The notes beneath the pieces are model-generated. The model did not search any database and was not told where the DNA came from. It worked only from the letters and a program-made list of their open reading frames with translations. 19,761 bases of DNA, taken from the NCBI GenBank assembly GCA_049582065.1, contig JBAUTF010000085.1:1-19761 (forward strand), given 5' to 3'. Origin of the DNA: DATKSS01 sp049582065 (lineage in GTDB: Bacteria; Chloroflexota; Dormibacteria; Dormibacterales; Dormibacteraceae). The translations under genes and the position numbers were made by a program. Shown here in pieces: positions 1-6,993 of the stretch; positions within the stretch are counted from its first letter, which is position 1; each line of letters begins with the position of its first letter.

Positions 1-107
1 GCGTCCGACAGCTGGGTGTCGTTCATGGGGACCACCCGGAGCCGGGCTTCCAGCTCCATGACCTCCACCTCGGCCCGAGTCAGTTCGAGATCGATAGTTT
101 TTGCCAC
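1..107 (-). CDS. Unidentified protein, N-terminal 35 codons only (cut by window edge)
   Basis: The reading frame starts at a GTG at 107-105 and runs off the left edge. The first residues read MAKTIDLELTRAEVEVMELE, which is charged and probably helical. The start is chosen because a purine-rich Shine-Dalgarno sequence (AGAAGG, within 109-119) lies five bases upstream. A later in-frame ATG at codon 17 has no such signal. The visible part matches no family I recognise, so no function is given. It lies downstream of, and in the same direction as, the Ig-like lipoprotein gene, after an 82-base AT-richer gap, so it may have its own promoter. Confidence 0.6.
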   Translation of the reverse strand, partial: MAKTIDLELTRAEVEVMELEARLRVVPMNDTQLSD

Positions 108-108
108 G

Positions 109-119
109 CCTTCCTTCTT
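109..119 (-). promoter_or_regulatory. Ribosome binding site deciding the GTG start at 107
   Basis: On the minus strand this stretch reads AAGAAGGAAGG directly before the GTG. It is one of the few strong Shine-Dalgarno sequences in the window and supports a GTG start for the partial gene. Confidence 0.5.
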
Positions 120-189
120 ATATGCGACAGCTCATCAAAGCTACCGAACTTAATAACTACCCCAGATGCAGCGAAGTTATGCCTTGAAT

Positions 190-1227
190 CTAACTACAGA
201 GCACTTTGATGTTCACCGAGGCTGGCCCAGATGAGCAATAGGTATTGGGTCCGCACACGCTCTGATCGGTGAGAGCGAGGGTCCAGATGGAGCCATAACC
301 ACGGCTGATGTTTCCAGGGATCCCCACGGTGACGTAGCCGCCCCCGACGGCCAACGTGTAGCCGGCTGGAGGCTGCCCACCCGAATAGCAGCCTTGCACG
401 TTGTCAGCGAGACTGACGATCTTTACCGACGGCGTGCCGCCCGGTGTCCCGCCAGAGTACGCGAGCTTGACCTGGCAGCCGGTGCCATAGCCGCCAATGC
501 AGCTGCCGCTGGCCAGGGAGATGTGCGGGTAGACGTAGAAAGTGGGCGTGATCGACGCCGTCTGGCCCAGCGCATCGGTCACCAGCACCGTGAACTGCCA
601 GAACTGGGCGCGTTGGGCGAAAGTCCCGGCGAGCGACAGCTGGTTCAGGTGAGTGCCCACCGGGACCAGGCCTCCCGGCTGCAGGGCGTAGGTGAACGGC
701 GCCGTGCCGCCCGTCAGCGATCCGAAGTTCCCGCAGACGTCCACGCAGCCGACCTCGACCGAGCAGTAGCGGGCGCAGGCCGTGACCAGGGTCGCGGCCG
801 GGGCGGCGGCGATCGCGATTGTGGAAGGCAGTGCGGTCGCGCTCCCGCCCGCGTCGGCCAGCTGGACCGTGAAGGAGAAGCCGCCGGCCCTGGTCGGGGT
901 GCCGGAGACGGAGCCGTCGGAGCCCAGCGTCAGGCCGTCCGGCAGCGCGCCGGTGGTGATGGTCCACGTGTAAGGCTGCACGCCGCCCGTCGCGGCCAGC
1001 ATGACCGGCGTGTAGGCGACGCCCACCTCGCCGGCGTGGAACGGCGCCGTCGAAGCCTGCAGTGGCGCGGTCGGGGTGGGCGACGGCGACGGGATGGGCG
1101 TGTTCGCGACGGTGTTCGTGGTCGTCTTGGGGGAGCAGTTCGGGAGCGCGCACCCGCCGAGCAGCACCAAAAGCGCCGTCATAACGACAGCGCGCGGCCA
1201 CCCTCCTCTCACGGCTTCAGAACGCAC
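190..1227 (-). CDS. Secreted lipoprotein with Ig-like (He_PIG-type) repeats, Cys-rich
   Basis: This 345-residue protein has an N-terminal signal with a hydrophobic stretch at residues 16-24 and a lipobox (LLGGC) with the lipidated cysteine at 26. It is therefore probably anchored on the outer face of the membrane. A Thr/Pro/Ser linker (about 34-56) follows. Residues about 60-140 form a putative Ig domain of the He_PIG type, with the hallmarks LPDGLTLGSDGSVSGTPT and a Phe-Thr-Val strand. Two more all-beta segments follow (about 145-235 and 236-345). There are 12 cysteines, ten of them in the last two segments, so disulfides are likely. The start is uncertain: the GTG at 1227 has no clear ribosome binding site, but the next in-frame ATG (residue 16) would remove the positively charged n-region. 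The gene begins 43 bases after the dnaJ stop and is probably co-transcribed with it. The molecular role is unknown; surface binding or a structural role is an inference. Confidence 0.8.
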   Translation of the reverse strand: MRSEAVRGGWPRAVVMTALLVLLGGCALPNCSPKTTTNTVANTPIPSPSPTPTAPLQASTAPFHAGEVGVAYTPVMLAATGGVQPYTWTITTGALPDGLTLGSDGSVSGTPTRAGGFSFTVQLADAGGSATALPSTIAIAAAPAATLVTACARYCSVEVGCVDVCGNFGSLTGGTAPFTYALQPGGLVPVGTHLNQLSLAGTFAQRAQFWQFTVLVTDALGQTASITPTFYVYPHISLASGSCIGGYGTGCQVKLAYSGGTPGGTPSVKIVSLADNVQGCYSGGQPPAGYTLAVGGGYVTVGIPGNISRGYGSIWTLALTDQSVCGPNTYCSSGPASVNIKVLCS

Positions 1228-1270
1228 GAATTTGCGAAGCGAAGTCTAAGTTGCCGTTACGCGGTTTTGA

Positions 1271-2383
1271 TCAGTCCAGGCTGATGGCGTCGCGAAGCTT
1301 TTCGAAGAAGCCCTTCGACACCTTCTCAGGCTTGCCGGTAAGCCCCCCGACCTTGCGCAGAAGCGCCTTCTGCTCGGCGTTGAAGTCCTTGGGGATGACC
1401 ACCTGCACCACGACGTACTGGTCGCCGCGGCGGCCGCCGCGCACGTCCGGCATGCCCTTGCCCTGCAGGCGGAATGACTGGCCGTGCTGGGTGCCGGCCG
1501 GGATCGCGATCTCCACCGCACCCTCGAGGGTCGGGATCTCGATCCGGTCGCCGAGCGCCGCCTGCACCATGTTCACCCGCAGCTCGTAGACGACGTCCTG
1601 GTCGTGCCGGGCGAGGTGCGCATGAGACTTGACCCGCAGGACCACGTACAGGTCTCCCGGCGGACCGCCGCGGACGCCCGCCTCGCCCTCGCCGTTCAGC
1701 CTGATCTGCGAGCCCGTGTCGACGCCGGCCGGGATCTTCACTGCGAGTCGCCGCGGGGTCTCCACCCGCCCCTGGCCGCGGCACTGCGTACAGGGGTTCA
1801 GGAGGATGCGGCCCGCGCCGGCGCAGGTCGGACATGTGGCGGTGGTGACCACGGAGCCGAAGATCGACTGGGCGGCGCGCCGGACCTGGCCGGAGCCACG
1901 GCAGCCCGGGCACGTCTCGGCCCCGCTGCCGGGCTCGGCTCCGCTGCCCGAGCACCGCTCGCAGGTGGACAGCCGCGCGATGTCCACCTGCTTCTCGACC
2001 CCAGAGAAAGCTTCCTCGAACGTTATCGTCAGGTCATAGCGGAGGTCGTCGCCGCGGTTCGAGCGCTCGCGCCGCGAGCGGCCGCCGCCGAAGAAGGTGT
2101 CGAAGATGTCGCCGAACGGCATGTCCGTGAAGTCGACGGCCGGGCCCCCGCCCGATTCCACCGCCGCGTGGCCGAACATGTCGTAGGTGCGCCGGCGCCC
2201 GGGGTCGGACAGGACACCGTACGCCTCGCTGGCCTCGACGAACCGCGCGTGCGCGGCCGAGTCGTCGGGGTTGCGGTCCGGATGCGAGTCCATGGCGATC
2301 TTCCGAAACGCGCGCTTGAGCTCGTCCGGCGAGGCCTGGCGGCCAACGCCGAGCACCTCGTAGTAGTCGCGCTTGACCGCCAC
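1271..2383 (-). CDS. dnaJ: Class I co-chaperone DnaJ (Hsp40)
   Basis: DnaJ delivers unfolded clients to DnaK and stimulates its ATPase in the cytoplasm. The 370-residue protein has all parts of a class I DnaJ. It has a J domain (about 5-70) with HPD at 34-36 and a short Gly/Phe-rich linker (about 77-101). Four intact zinc motifs follow (CERCSGSG 141, CPGCRGSG 158, CPTCAGAG 184, CTQCRGQG 198), then the C-terminal substrate-binding beta domains. Its length is normal for the family. The start is a GTG at 2383, only three bases after the grpE stop, so the two are probably translated together. The gene is the last chaperone of the hrcA-grpE-dnaJ unit and should be under HrcA/CIRCE control. dnaK, which usually lies between grpE and dnaJ, is absent here. 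Confidence 0.97.
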   Translation of the reverse strand: MAVKRDYYEVLGVGRQASPDELKRAFRKIAMDSHPDRNPDDSAAHARFVEASEAYGVLSDPGRRRTYDMFGHAAVESGGGPAVDFTDMPFGDIFDTFFGGGRSRRERSNRGDDLRYDLTITFEEAFSGVEKQVDIARLSTCERCSGSGAEPGSGAETCPGCRGSGQVRRAAQSIFGSVVTTATCPTCAGAGRILLNPCTQCRGQGRVETPRRLAVKIPAGVDTGSQIRLNGEGEAGVRGGPPGDLYVVLRVKSHAHLARHDQDVVYELRVNMVQAALGDRIEIPTLEGAVEIAIPAGTQHGQSFRLQGKGMPDVRGGRRGDQYVVVQVVIPKDFNAEQKALLRKVGGLTGKPEKVSKGFFEKLRDAISLD

Positions 2384-2386
2384 TAC

Positions 2387-2977
2387 CTATTCGTCGGTTG
2401 ATTCGCCGACCGGCGACGGAAGCGAAGGCGGTCGAGCGACCCTGACGAGGGCCGGGCGCACCACCTTGTCCCGGATGCGATAACCGCGGCGCAGCTCGGA
2501 CACCACGGTGTCCTCGGGGTGCTCGGACGACTCCTCATGGCCGATCGCCTCGTGAAGCTTGGGGTCGAAACGAGCCCCGACCGACTCGATCGCCTCGAGC
2601 CCGTGGGCGCCGAGCGCCTCCTCCAGCTTGCGCACCGAGAGCTCGATGCCCTTGGCCCACGCCTCGTCGACGCCTTCGGGCATGTGGTCGAGCGCGTTGT
2701 GCAGTGCGTCCAGTCCGGGCAGCAGCCTGCCGATCAACTCAGCCGAAGCATGCTGGATGGTTTCGACCTGCTCCTGGCGGGCGCGCTTCTTGTAGTTGTC
2801 GAAGTCCGCGGCCAGCCGCAGGTGACGGTCTCTCGCCTCCGCCAGCGCCGATTCCAGCTCGGCGATCTTGGCTTCCATGGACGAGGCGGAGAAGGAGGCC
2901 GTGGGATCGGCCGTCTTGCGGTGCCGCTCGGCCTCGTGCGGCTCTTGCGGGTCGTGCGGATGCTTGCGCTTAGTCAT
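2387..2977 (-). CDS. grpE: Nucleotide exchange factor GrpE
   Basis: GrpE releases ADP from DnaK in the Hsp70 cycle. The 196-residue protein has a charged, disordered N-terminus (1-30) and a long coiled-coil helix starting at about residue 34. The family signature DFDNYKKR is at 58-65. The C-terminal beta-wing includes the conserved stretches ARFDPKLHEAIGHEE and GYRIRDKVVRPALVRVA. The ATG at 2977 follows the hrcA stop by 31 bases, and only a weak GAG lies just before it. A 7-base direct repeat (CTCGAAC, 2978-2984 and 2992-2998) lies in that gap; I assign it no meaning. The start, length and neighbours are standard for grpE. Confidence 0.96.
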   Translation of the reverse strand: MTKRKHPHDPQEPHEAERHRKTADPTASFSASSMEAKIAELESALAEARDRHLRLAADFDNYKKRARQEQVETIQHASAELIGRLLPGLDALHNALDHMPEGVDEAWAKGIELSVRKLEEALGAHGLEAIESVGARFDPKLHEAIGHEESSEHPEDTVVSELRRGYRIRDKVVRPALVRVARPPSLPSPVGESTDE

Positions 2978-3008
2978 CTCGAACTAGATACCTCGAACCG
3001 ACTGTCGC

Positions 3009-4025
3009 TCAAACCCCCAGCTCGGCCATGCGATCGCTCGCGGCCACGGCTACGGCCTGAAGGCGGGCCACCGTCTGGCTGTAAGCCATGCGGGTCGGAC
3101 CGATCACGCCCAGCACGCCCTTGAGCCGGTTGGAAGGACCGTAGGTCGTGAGCACGACGGCGCACCCCTGGAGCTGGCTCGACACGTTCTCGGAGCCGAT
3201 CACGATCTGAAGGTCCGACTCGCCGATCAGCTGGCGGAGCAAAAGCGTCAGGTAGCGCGTCTCCTCGAGCACCTCCAGGACCTGTTGCAAGCGCGAGGAC
3301 TCGGCGAACTCCGGCTGGCGCACCAGGTTGCGCACGCCGTCATGGACCACCAGGCTCTCCGAGCCCTTCTCGTAGATGTCGAGCACCGCCACGACGCGAC
3401 CCAGGAGCTCCTTATCCAGGCCGAGATCGGCCGCGTCGTAGTGGCGGCGGACATCCTCGCTGCCGCGACCGGCGAGCGAGCCGTTTAGTCGCGCCGCGAG
3501 CCTCGTCAGCTGAGCCTGGGTGGCAGGTTGCGCGACCGTGACCACCTGCTGACGCAGGAGGTTGCCCTCCAGCAGGAGGATGAGAAGCACCTCGGTCGGC
3601 TCGAGCGACACCAGGTCGACGTGCTTGACCCTCGCTTGCGAGCCCTGCGGCGCGCTCGCGACCGAGGCATTCTGCGTCACCGCCGCCGCCGTCATGGCCA
3701 CCTTCTCGACCATGCCCTGGACGTCGGCCGGCGCCGTGCGGAGCTCCTCCTTGATGTAGGCCCCCACCCGCTCCGGGATCTTCTCCACATCCATCAGGAA
3801 GTCGACGAAGTAGCGGTAGCCGGAATCTGTCGGGACGCGGCCGGCCGAAGTGTGAGGCTGGCTCAGGTAGCCCTGGTCGGCGAGCTCGGCCAGCTCGCTG
3901 CGGATCGTGGCCGACGAAAGGTTGACGAAGTACCGGCTCTGCAGCGCTTGCGAGCCGACTGGCACGGCGCTGGTGGTGAACTCGTGGACCACCGCCCTGA
4001 GGATTGCCTGCTTCCTGTCTTCCAT
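3009..4025 (-). CDS. hrcA: Heat-inducible transcription repressor HrcA
   Basis: HrcA binds CIRCE operators and represses the chaperone genes until heat or misfolded protein removes it. The 338-residue length fits the family. The N-terminal winged helix is clear: RKQAILRAVVHEFTTSAVPV near the start, then LSSATIRSELAELADQGYL as the recognition region and SAGRVPTDSGYRYFVD. The rest matches the GAF-like and dimerisation parts, ending in a conserved stretch (VLGVIGPTRMAYSQTV). The ATG at 4025 lies seven bases after an almost perfect CIRCE element, so the gene is very likely autoregulated together with grpE and dnaJ. hemW ends 33 bases upstream. No strong Shine-Dalgarno sequence is visible, only GAAAAGAA before the ATG. 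Confidence 0.97.
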   Translation of the reverse strand: MEDRKQAILRAVVHEFTTSAVPVGSQALQSRYFVNLSSATIRSELAELADQGYLSQPHTSAGRVPTDSGYRYFVDFLMDVEKIPERVGAYIKEELRTAPADVQGMVEKVAMTAAAVTQNASVASAPQGSQARVKHVDLVSLEPTEVLLILLLEGNLLRQQVVTVAQPATQAQLTRLAARLNGSLAGRGSEDVRRHYDAADLGLDKELLGRVVAVLDIYEKGSESLVVHDGVRNLVRQPEFAESSRLQQVLEVLEETRYLTLLLRQLIGESDLQIVIGSENVSSQLQGCAVVLTTYGPSNRLKGVLGVIGPTRMAYSQTVARLQAVAVAASDRMAELGV

Positions 4026-4031
4026 TTCTTT

Positions 4032-4058
4032 TCAGCACTCTGGGGGCCAGAGTGCTAG
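4032..4058 (-). promoter_or_regulatory. CIRCE operator upstream of hrcA-grpE-dnaJ
   Basis: On the plus strand the arms are TCAGCACTC (4032-4040) and GAGTGCTAG (4050-4058), separated by nine bases. Each arm matches the CIRCE consensus (TTAGCACTC-N9-GAGTGCTAA) at eight of nine positions. The inverted repeat continues inward, so 4034-4043 and 4047-4056 are perfectly complementary over ten bases around a GGG loop. The element fills the 33-base gap between the hemW stop and the hrcA ATG. A possible -10 hexamer (TACTGT, minus strand, 4066-4061) overlaps the end of hemW. If it is used, transcription would start inside the operator, where bound HrcA would block it. Confidence 0.93.
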
Positions 4059-5165
4059 TTACAGTACCGCGAGAGCGATCTGGTTGTGCAGGTCCAGGCC
4101 ACGCCGGGTTGGAACGACGCGCCCTTCTGTCCGCTCGACCAGCCCAGCCGCGCAGAGTCGCTCGAGCTCGTCGTCGAACCCTCCGGGCGGAGTCATACCC
4201 TCGACCGTCCGCAGACCGAGCATCAGCGACTCGGCGGCCGCCTTGCGAGCCGAGAGCTCCTCCCCCTCGGCCCGGGGCGCGCTCGCGGCGTCGATGTACT
4301 CGCGGGGACGGGCGACGTTCCACCATCGCCAGGCGGTGACCCCGTCGGTGGCATAGGAATGCGCGCCAGCCCCGGCGCCGTAGACGGGCCGGCAGCGCCA
4401 GTACGCGCGGTTATGGCGCGACTCGAAGCCTGGCCGCGACCAATTGGAGACCTCATAGCGTGTGAAGCCGGCCGTCTCGAGCTCGTCGCAGGCCACGTCA
4501 AGCTGGTCCCACTGGAGGTCCGGATCGACGTCCGGTAACCGGCCTTCGGCCCGCCGACGGAACAGCAGCGTGCCCTCTTCGAAGGACAGGCAGTACGTGG
4601 ACACGTGGTCGGGACCAAGCGCGATCGCCCGGCGCAGCGTGTCGAGCCAGGTGTCGCGGTCCTGAAACGGCACGGCGTAGATGAGGTCGACGCTGATGTT
4701 CGGAACGCCCATGTCGCGAGCGAGAGTGAACGCCCGGGTCGCCTGCGCGCCGTCGGTCTTGCGCTCGAGCACGGCGAGGGCACGCGCGTCGAAGCCCTGC
4801 ACGCCCAGGCTCAAGCGGTTGACCCCGGCCTCGAGCCAAGCCGCGACACGATCCTCATCGGTGCTGGCCGGGTTGGCCTCGAGCGTCACCTCCGCGCCCG
4901 GCGCCACGGCGAAGTTGGCGCGGATGAAGGCGAGCAGCCGCGTCATCAGCAGCGGGGGCAGAAGGCTCGGGGTGCCGCCGCCGAAGTAGACCGTCTCCAG
5001 CTCCCCGAAGGGATGCTGCTCGAGCGCCCGCGCCAGCTCACGCTCCAGGGCGTCGACGTAGTCCGGCATCAGGCGATCCATACGGGCGTACGCGTTGAAG
5101 TCGCAGTAACCGCACTTGTGCTTACAGAACGGGATGTGGACGTACAGGTGCGAGAACGGCCTCAT
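4059..5165 (-). CDS. hemW: Radical SAM heme chaperone HemW (HemN-like)
   Basis: HemW is a radical SAM family protein that binds heme and delivers it to hemoproteins; it is often misannotated as coproporphyrinogen oxidase. The 368-residue protein begins with the iron-sulfur motif C14-x3-C18-x2-C21 (PFCKHKCGYCDF). The SAM-binding YFGGGTPSLL, the TLEANP strand and SLGVQGFD follow, and the C-terminal HemN-type domain ends the protein. Length and motif spacing fit HemW. The start is the ATG at 5165, which shares one base with the TGA of the upstream zinc-ribbon gene (TGATG) and has AAGGG about six bases before it, so translation is probably coupled. An open frame continues upstream to 5459 but runs antiphase through the zinc-ribbon gene and is not used. 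The hemW-hrcA adjacency is conserved in many Gram-positive genomes. Confidence 0.93.
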   Translation of the reverse strand: MRPFSHLYVHIPFCKHKCGYCDFNAYARMDRLMPDYVDALERELARALEQHPFGELETVYFGGGTPSLLPPLLMTRLLAFIRANFAVAPGAEVTLEANPASTDEDRVAAWLEAGVNRLSLGVQGFDARALAVLERKTDGAQATRAFTLARDMGVPNISVDLIYAVPFQDRDTWLDTLRRAIALGPDHVSTYCLSFEEGTLLFRRRAEGRLPDVDPDLQWDQLDVACDELETAGFTRYEVSNWSRPGFESRHNRAYWRCRPVYGAGAGAHSYATDGVTAWRWWNVARPREYIDAASAPRAEGEELSARKAAAESLMLGLRTVEGMTPPGGFDDELERLCAAGLVERTEGRVVPTRRGLDLHNQIALAVL

Positions 5166-5488
5166 CACACGCCCTTGATGGTGTAGCGCTGCCCACGCGC
5201 CGCCTCGAGCTCGCGCCGAAGGTAGTCGACCGCTTCCCGCTCGTTGGACACCAGCTCTTTGATCCGCTGCGCCATGCGGTCCTCGACTCGCGCGATCTGC
5301 CGCCCGATCTGCTCGGCGTTTGCGTTGTGGCTGCGGTACCGCTCGCGCTTGCGCCACAGGCGTGCGTGCTCGTCGCGGAGGTCGGCAACCGAGCGCATGA
5401 CCTGGCAGTCGAGGCACAGGCCGCCGCGCGCCTGCGAGCTCGGAACCTGTTTGCCGCAACCGCGGCAGAAGATGAGAAGGCTGCTCAA
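5165..5488 (-). CDS. Small zinc-ribbon protein with basic coiled-coil tail
   Basis: This 107-residue protein has an N-terminal treble-cysteine or zinc-ribbon motif, C8-x2-C11 and C25-x2-C28. A long charged helix (about 34-100) follows that looks like a coiled coil and is rich in Arg and Glu. I do not recognise a named family; nucleic-acid or protein binding would be a guess. The start is inferred as a TTG at 5488 that overlaps the upstream TGA (TTGA). The only later ATG (codon 31) would delete the zinc motif, and an upstream extension runs through the ybaK-like gene in another frame. It is coupled at both ends: TTGA with the ybaK-like gene and TGATG with hemW. Its conserved position would be worth comparing in relatives. 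Confidence 0.72.
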   Translation of the reverse strand: MSSLLIFCRGCGKQVPSSQARGGLCLDCQVMRSVADLRDEHARLWRKRERYRSHNANAEQIGRQIARVEDRMAQRIKELVSNEREAVDYLRRELEAARGQRYTIKGV

Positions 5489-5940
5489 GGGATCTTCAGG
5501 TCCGCCACCGTGGCGCTGCTCAGCTCGCGCAGCCGCTCCGGGTTGATCTCGAACACCGAGTCGGGACGGCCGGCCGCCGCCCACACCACCCTGTGCCGCA
5601 TGAGGTCTCGGTCCATGAACACGCGGACCTCCGTGGCGTGACCGAAAGGTGGCACTCCTCCGATCGCGTAGCCCGTCGCGGCCCGCGCCGTCTCCGCGTC
5701 GGCCTTCGCCACCGGCTCACCGGCCATGGCGCCGAGACGCTTCTCGTCCAGGCGGTTGGCGCCGCTGACCAGCGCCACCACAGGCCGACCCGCGGCGACG
5801 AAGACCAGCGATTTGACGATCTGCGCGACGTCGCAGCCCACCGCCCGCGCCGCATCGACCGCCGTACGGGTGCCCTGCGGGAACTGTCTCACCTCGACCC
5901 CGACCTCGGATTCCGCAAGCCACGACTCGAACCGCCTCAT
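5485..5940 (-). CDS. YbaK/EbsC-family aminoacyl-tRNA deacylase
   Basis: The 151-residue protein is a single YbaK/ProX-type domain. Proteins of this family hydrolyse mischarged tRNAs such as Cys- or Ala-tRNA(Pro) in the cytoplasm. Visible hallmarks are IVKSLVF with the conserved lysine at 43, the VALVSGANRLDEKRL segment, and the family signature GYAIGGVPPFGH at about 90-101. Length is typical. It could be a YbaK, ProXp-ala or related subtype; the exact substrate cannot be read from the sequence. The ATG at 5940 is the only good start. It heads the unit ybaK-like, zinc ribbon, hemW, with a TATCCT -10-like hexamer eight bases upstream and a palindrome beyond it. The gene is divergent from the epimerase gene. 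Confidence 0.88.
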   Translation of the reverse strand: MRRFESWLAESEVGVEVRQFPQGTRTAVDAARAVGCDVAQIVKSLVFVAAGRPVVALVSGANRLDEKRLGAMAGEPVAKADAETARAATGYAIGGVPPFGHATEVRVFMDRDLMRHRVVWAAAGRPDSVFEINPERLRELSSATVADLKIP

Positions 5941-5948
5941 CGCGTTTC

Positions 5949-5954
5949 AGGATA
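5949..5954 (-). promoter_or_regulatory. Candidate -10 element of the ybaK-like operon
   Basis: The minus strand reads TATCCT eight bases before the ATG, and no Shine-Dalgarno sequence is visible. If used, the mRNA would have a leader of about two bases. No convincing -35 element is present. Confidence 0.4.
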
Positions 5955-5957
5955 GGG

Positions 5958-5974
5958 GCCGGTTGCAAACCGGC
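5958..5974. promoter_or_regulatory. 17-bp palindrome between divergent ybaK-like and epimerase genes
   Basis: GCCGGTT and AACCGGC are perfect inverted copies around a GCA spacer. The site lies just upstream of the TATCCT -10-like hexamer, where an operator would sit for either gene. No known regulator consensus is recognised. Confidence 0.35.
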
Positions 5975-6000
5975 GTCGCGAGGGATCACGCTAGTCCGGA

Positions 6001-6981
6001 GTGCTCGAGCAACCATCGAGGGTCGTCGTGACCGGCGCGGCCGGGTTCATCGGCTCGCACCTGTGCGAGCGATTGCTGGCTGACGGCCACGAGGTCGTCG
6101 GCATCGACTGCTTCAGCGACTACTACGCGCGCTCCCGCAAAGAGCAGAACCTGGAGGTGTCGCGGGGGAACGGCCGCTTCAGCTTCTACGAGCTGGACCT
6201 CGTCGATGGGGACCTGGGCCGCGCACTGGCCGGCGCGCAGGTCGTGTTCCACCTCGCGGGCCAGCCCGCTGTCCGGCCGAGCTGGGGCAGCCATTTTGAC
6301 CGCTATGTGCACGACAACATCCTCGCGACGCAGCGGCTGCTCGAGTGCGTTCGAGAGACCCCGGTCGAGCGGCTGGTCTACGCGGGGAGCTCCTCCGTTT
6401 ACGGCGACGCGGAGATGTTTCCCACCAAGGAGAGCGCGCTCCCGCGTCCGCTTTCACCGTACGGCATGACCAAGCTCGCGGCCGAGCACCTCGTGCACGT
6501 CTACGCGCGCAACTTCGGCGTGCCGGCGGTGTCGCTGCGCTACTTCACCGTGTACGGTCCCCGGCAGCGACCCGATATGGCGCTGGCGCGGTTCATGCAG
6601 GCGCTCTCCGACGGCAAGGAGATCGAGGTGTTCGGTGACGGCGAGCAAACGCGCGAGTTCACTTACGTTTCAGACGCCGTCGACGGGACCGTGAAGGCGG
6701 CGACAGCCGACGCCGTCGGCCTGGTCTTCAACCTCGGTGGCGGGAGCCGCGTCACGGTCAACCGGGTGCTGGCGACCCTCGAGGACATCAGCGGGATCAA
6801 GGTCCACCGCCACCACCTGCCCGCCGCGGCGGGCGACCCGCGGCACACGGGGGCGTCGATCAACCTGGCGCGGGAGAAGCTGGGGTGGGAGCCGCGCGTG
6901 TCGTTGCGCGAAGGCCTCACCAACCAGTGGCGCTGGTTCCAGCAGACCGGGAACCAGGCCCACCTCGAGACCGCGCTTTAG
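6001..6981 (+). CDS. NAD-dependent sugar-nucleotide epimerase/dehydratase (SDR family)
   Basis: The 326-residue protein is an extended short-chain dehydrogenase acting on a nucleotide sugar, such as a UDP-glucose or UDP-glucuronate 4-epimerase. It would feed cell-surface polysaccharide synthesis. It has the NAD-binding TGAAGFIGSHL (11-21), the second-strand acidic residue in VVGIDCF, and the catalytic triad region with Ser 130-132, Tyr154 and Lys158 (YGMTK). RYFTVYGPRQRPDMA and a FGDGEQTREFTYVSDA segment, typical of 4-epimerases, follow. The substrate cannot be fixed from sequence. The GTG at 6001 is chosen because the next GTG (6028) would cut the first beta strand. No clear Shine-Dalgarno sequence or -10 hexamer is seen. 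It is a single plus-strand gene between two minus-strand units and converges on the downstream lipoprotein gene. Confidence 0.9.
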   Translation: MLEQPSRVVVTGAAGFIGSHLCERLLADGHEVVGIDCFSDYYARSRKEQNLEVSRGNGRFSFYELDLVDGDLGRALAGAQVVFHLAGQPAVRPSWGSHFDRYVHDNILATQRLLECVRETPVERLVYAGSSSVYGDAEMFPTKESALPRPLSPYGMTKLAAEHLVHVYARNFGVPAVSLRYFTVYGPRQRPDMALARFMQALSDGKEIEVFGDGEQTREFTYVSDAVDGTVKAATADAVGLVFNLGGGSRVTVNRVLATLEDISGIKVHRHHLPAAAGDPRHTGASINLAREKLGWEPRVSLREGLTNQWRWFQQTGNQAHLETAL

Positions 6982-6993
6982 GCTGAAGCCTAA
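6978..6993. terminator. Possible short bidirectional terminator hairpin
   Basis: TTAGGC and GCCTAA form a perfect 6-bp stem around a TGAA loop. It spans the stop codons of the two convergent genes, which lie only eight bases apart. The stem is short and no U-tract follows on either strand, so terminator function is doubtful. Confidence 0.3.

Noticed and set aside
394..1284. Plus-strand open frame opposite the Ig-like lipoprotein
   Set aside because: It has low-complexity Arg/Gly composition, while the opposite strand has a clear signal peptide, lipobox and Ig-like motifs.
2978..2998. Direct repeat CTCGAAC before grpE
   Set aside because: It is two copies of seven bases with no known regulator match, easily expected by chance in this composition.
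5166..5459. N-terminal extension of HemW
   Set aside because: HemW proteins begin a few residues before the radical SAM cysteines; the extension overlaps the zinc-ribbon gene in another frame, and a coupled ATG exists at 5165.
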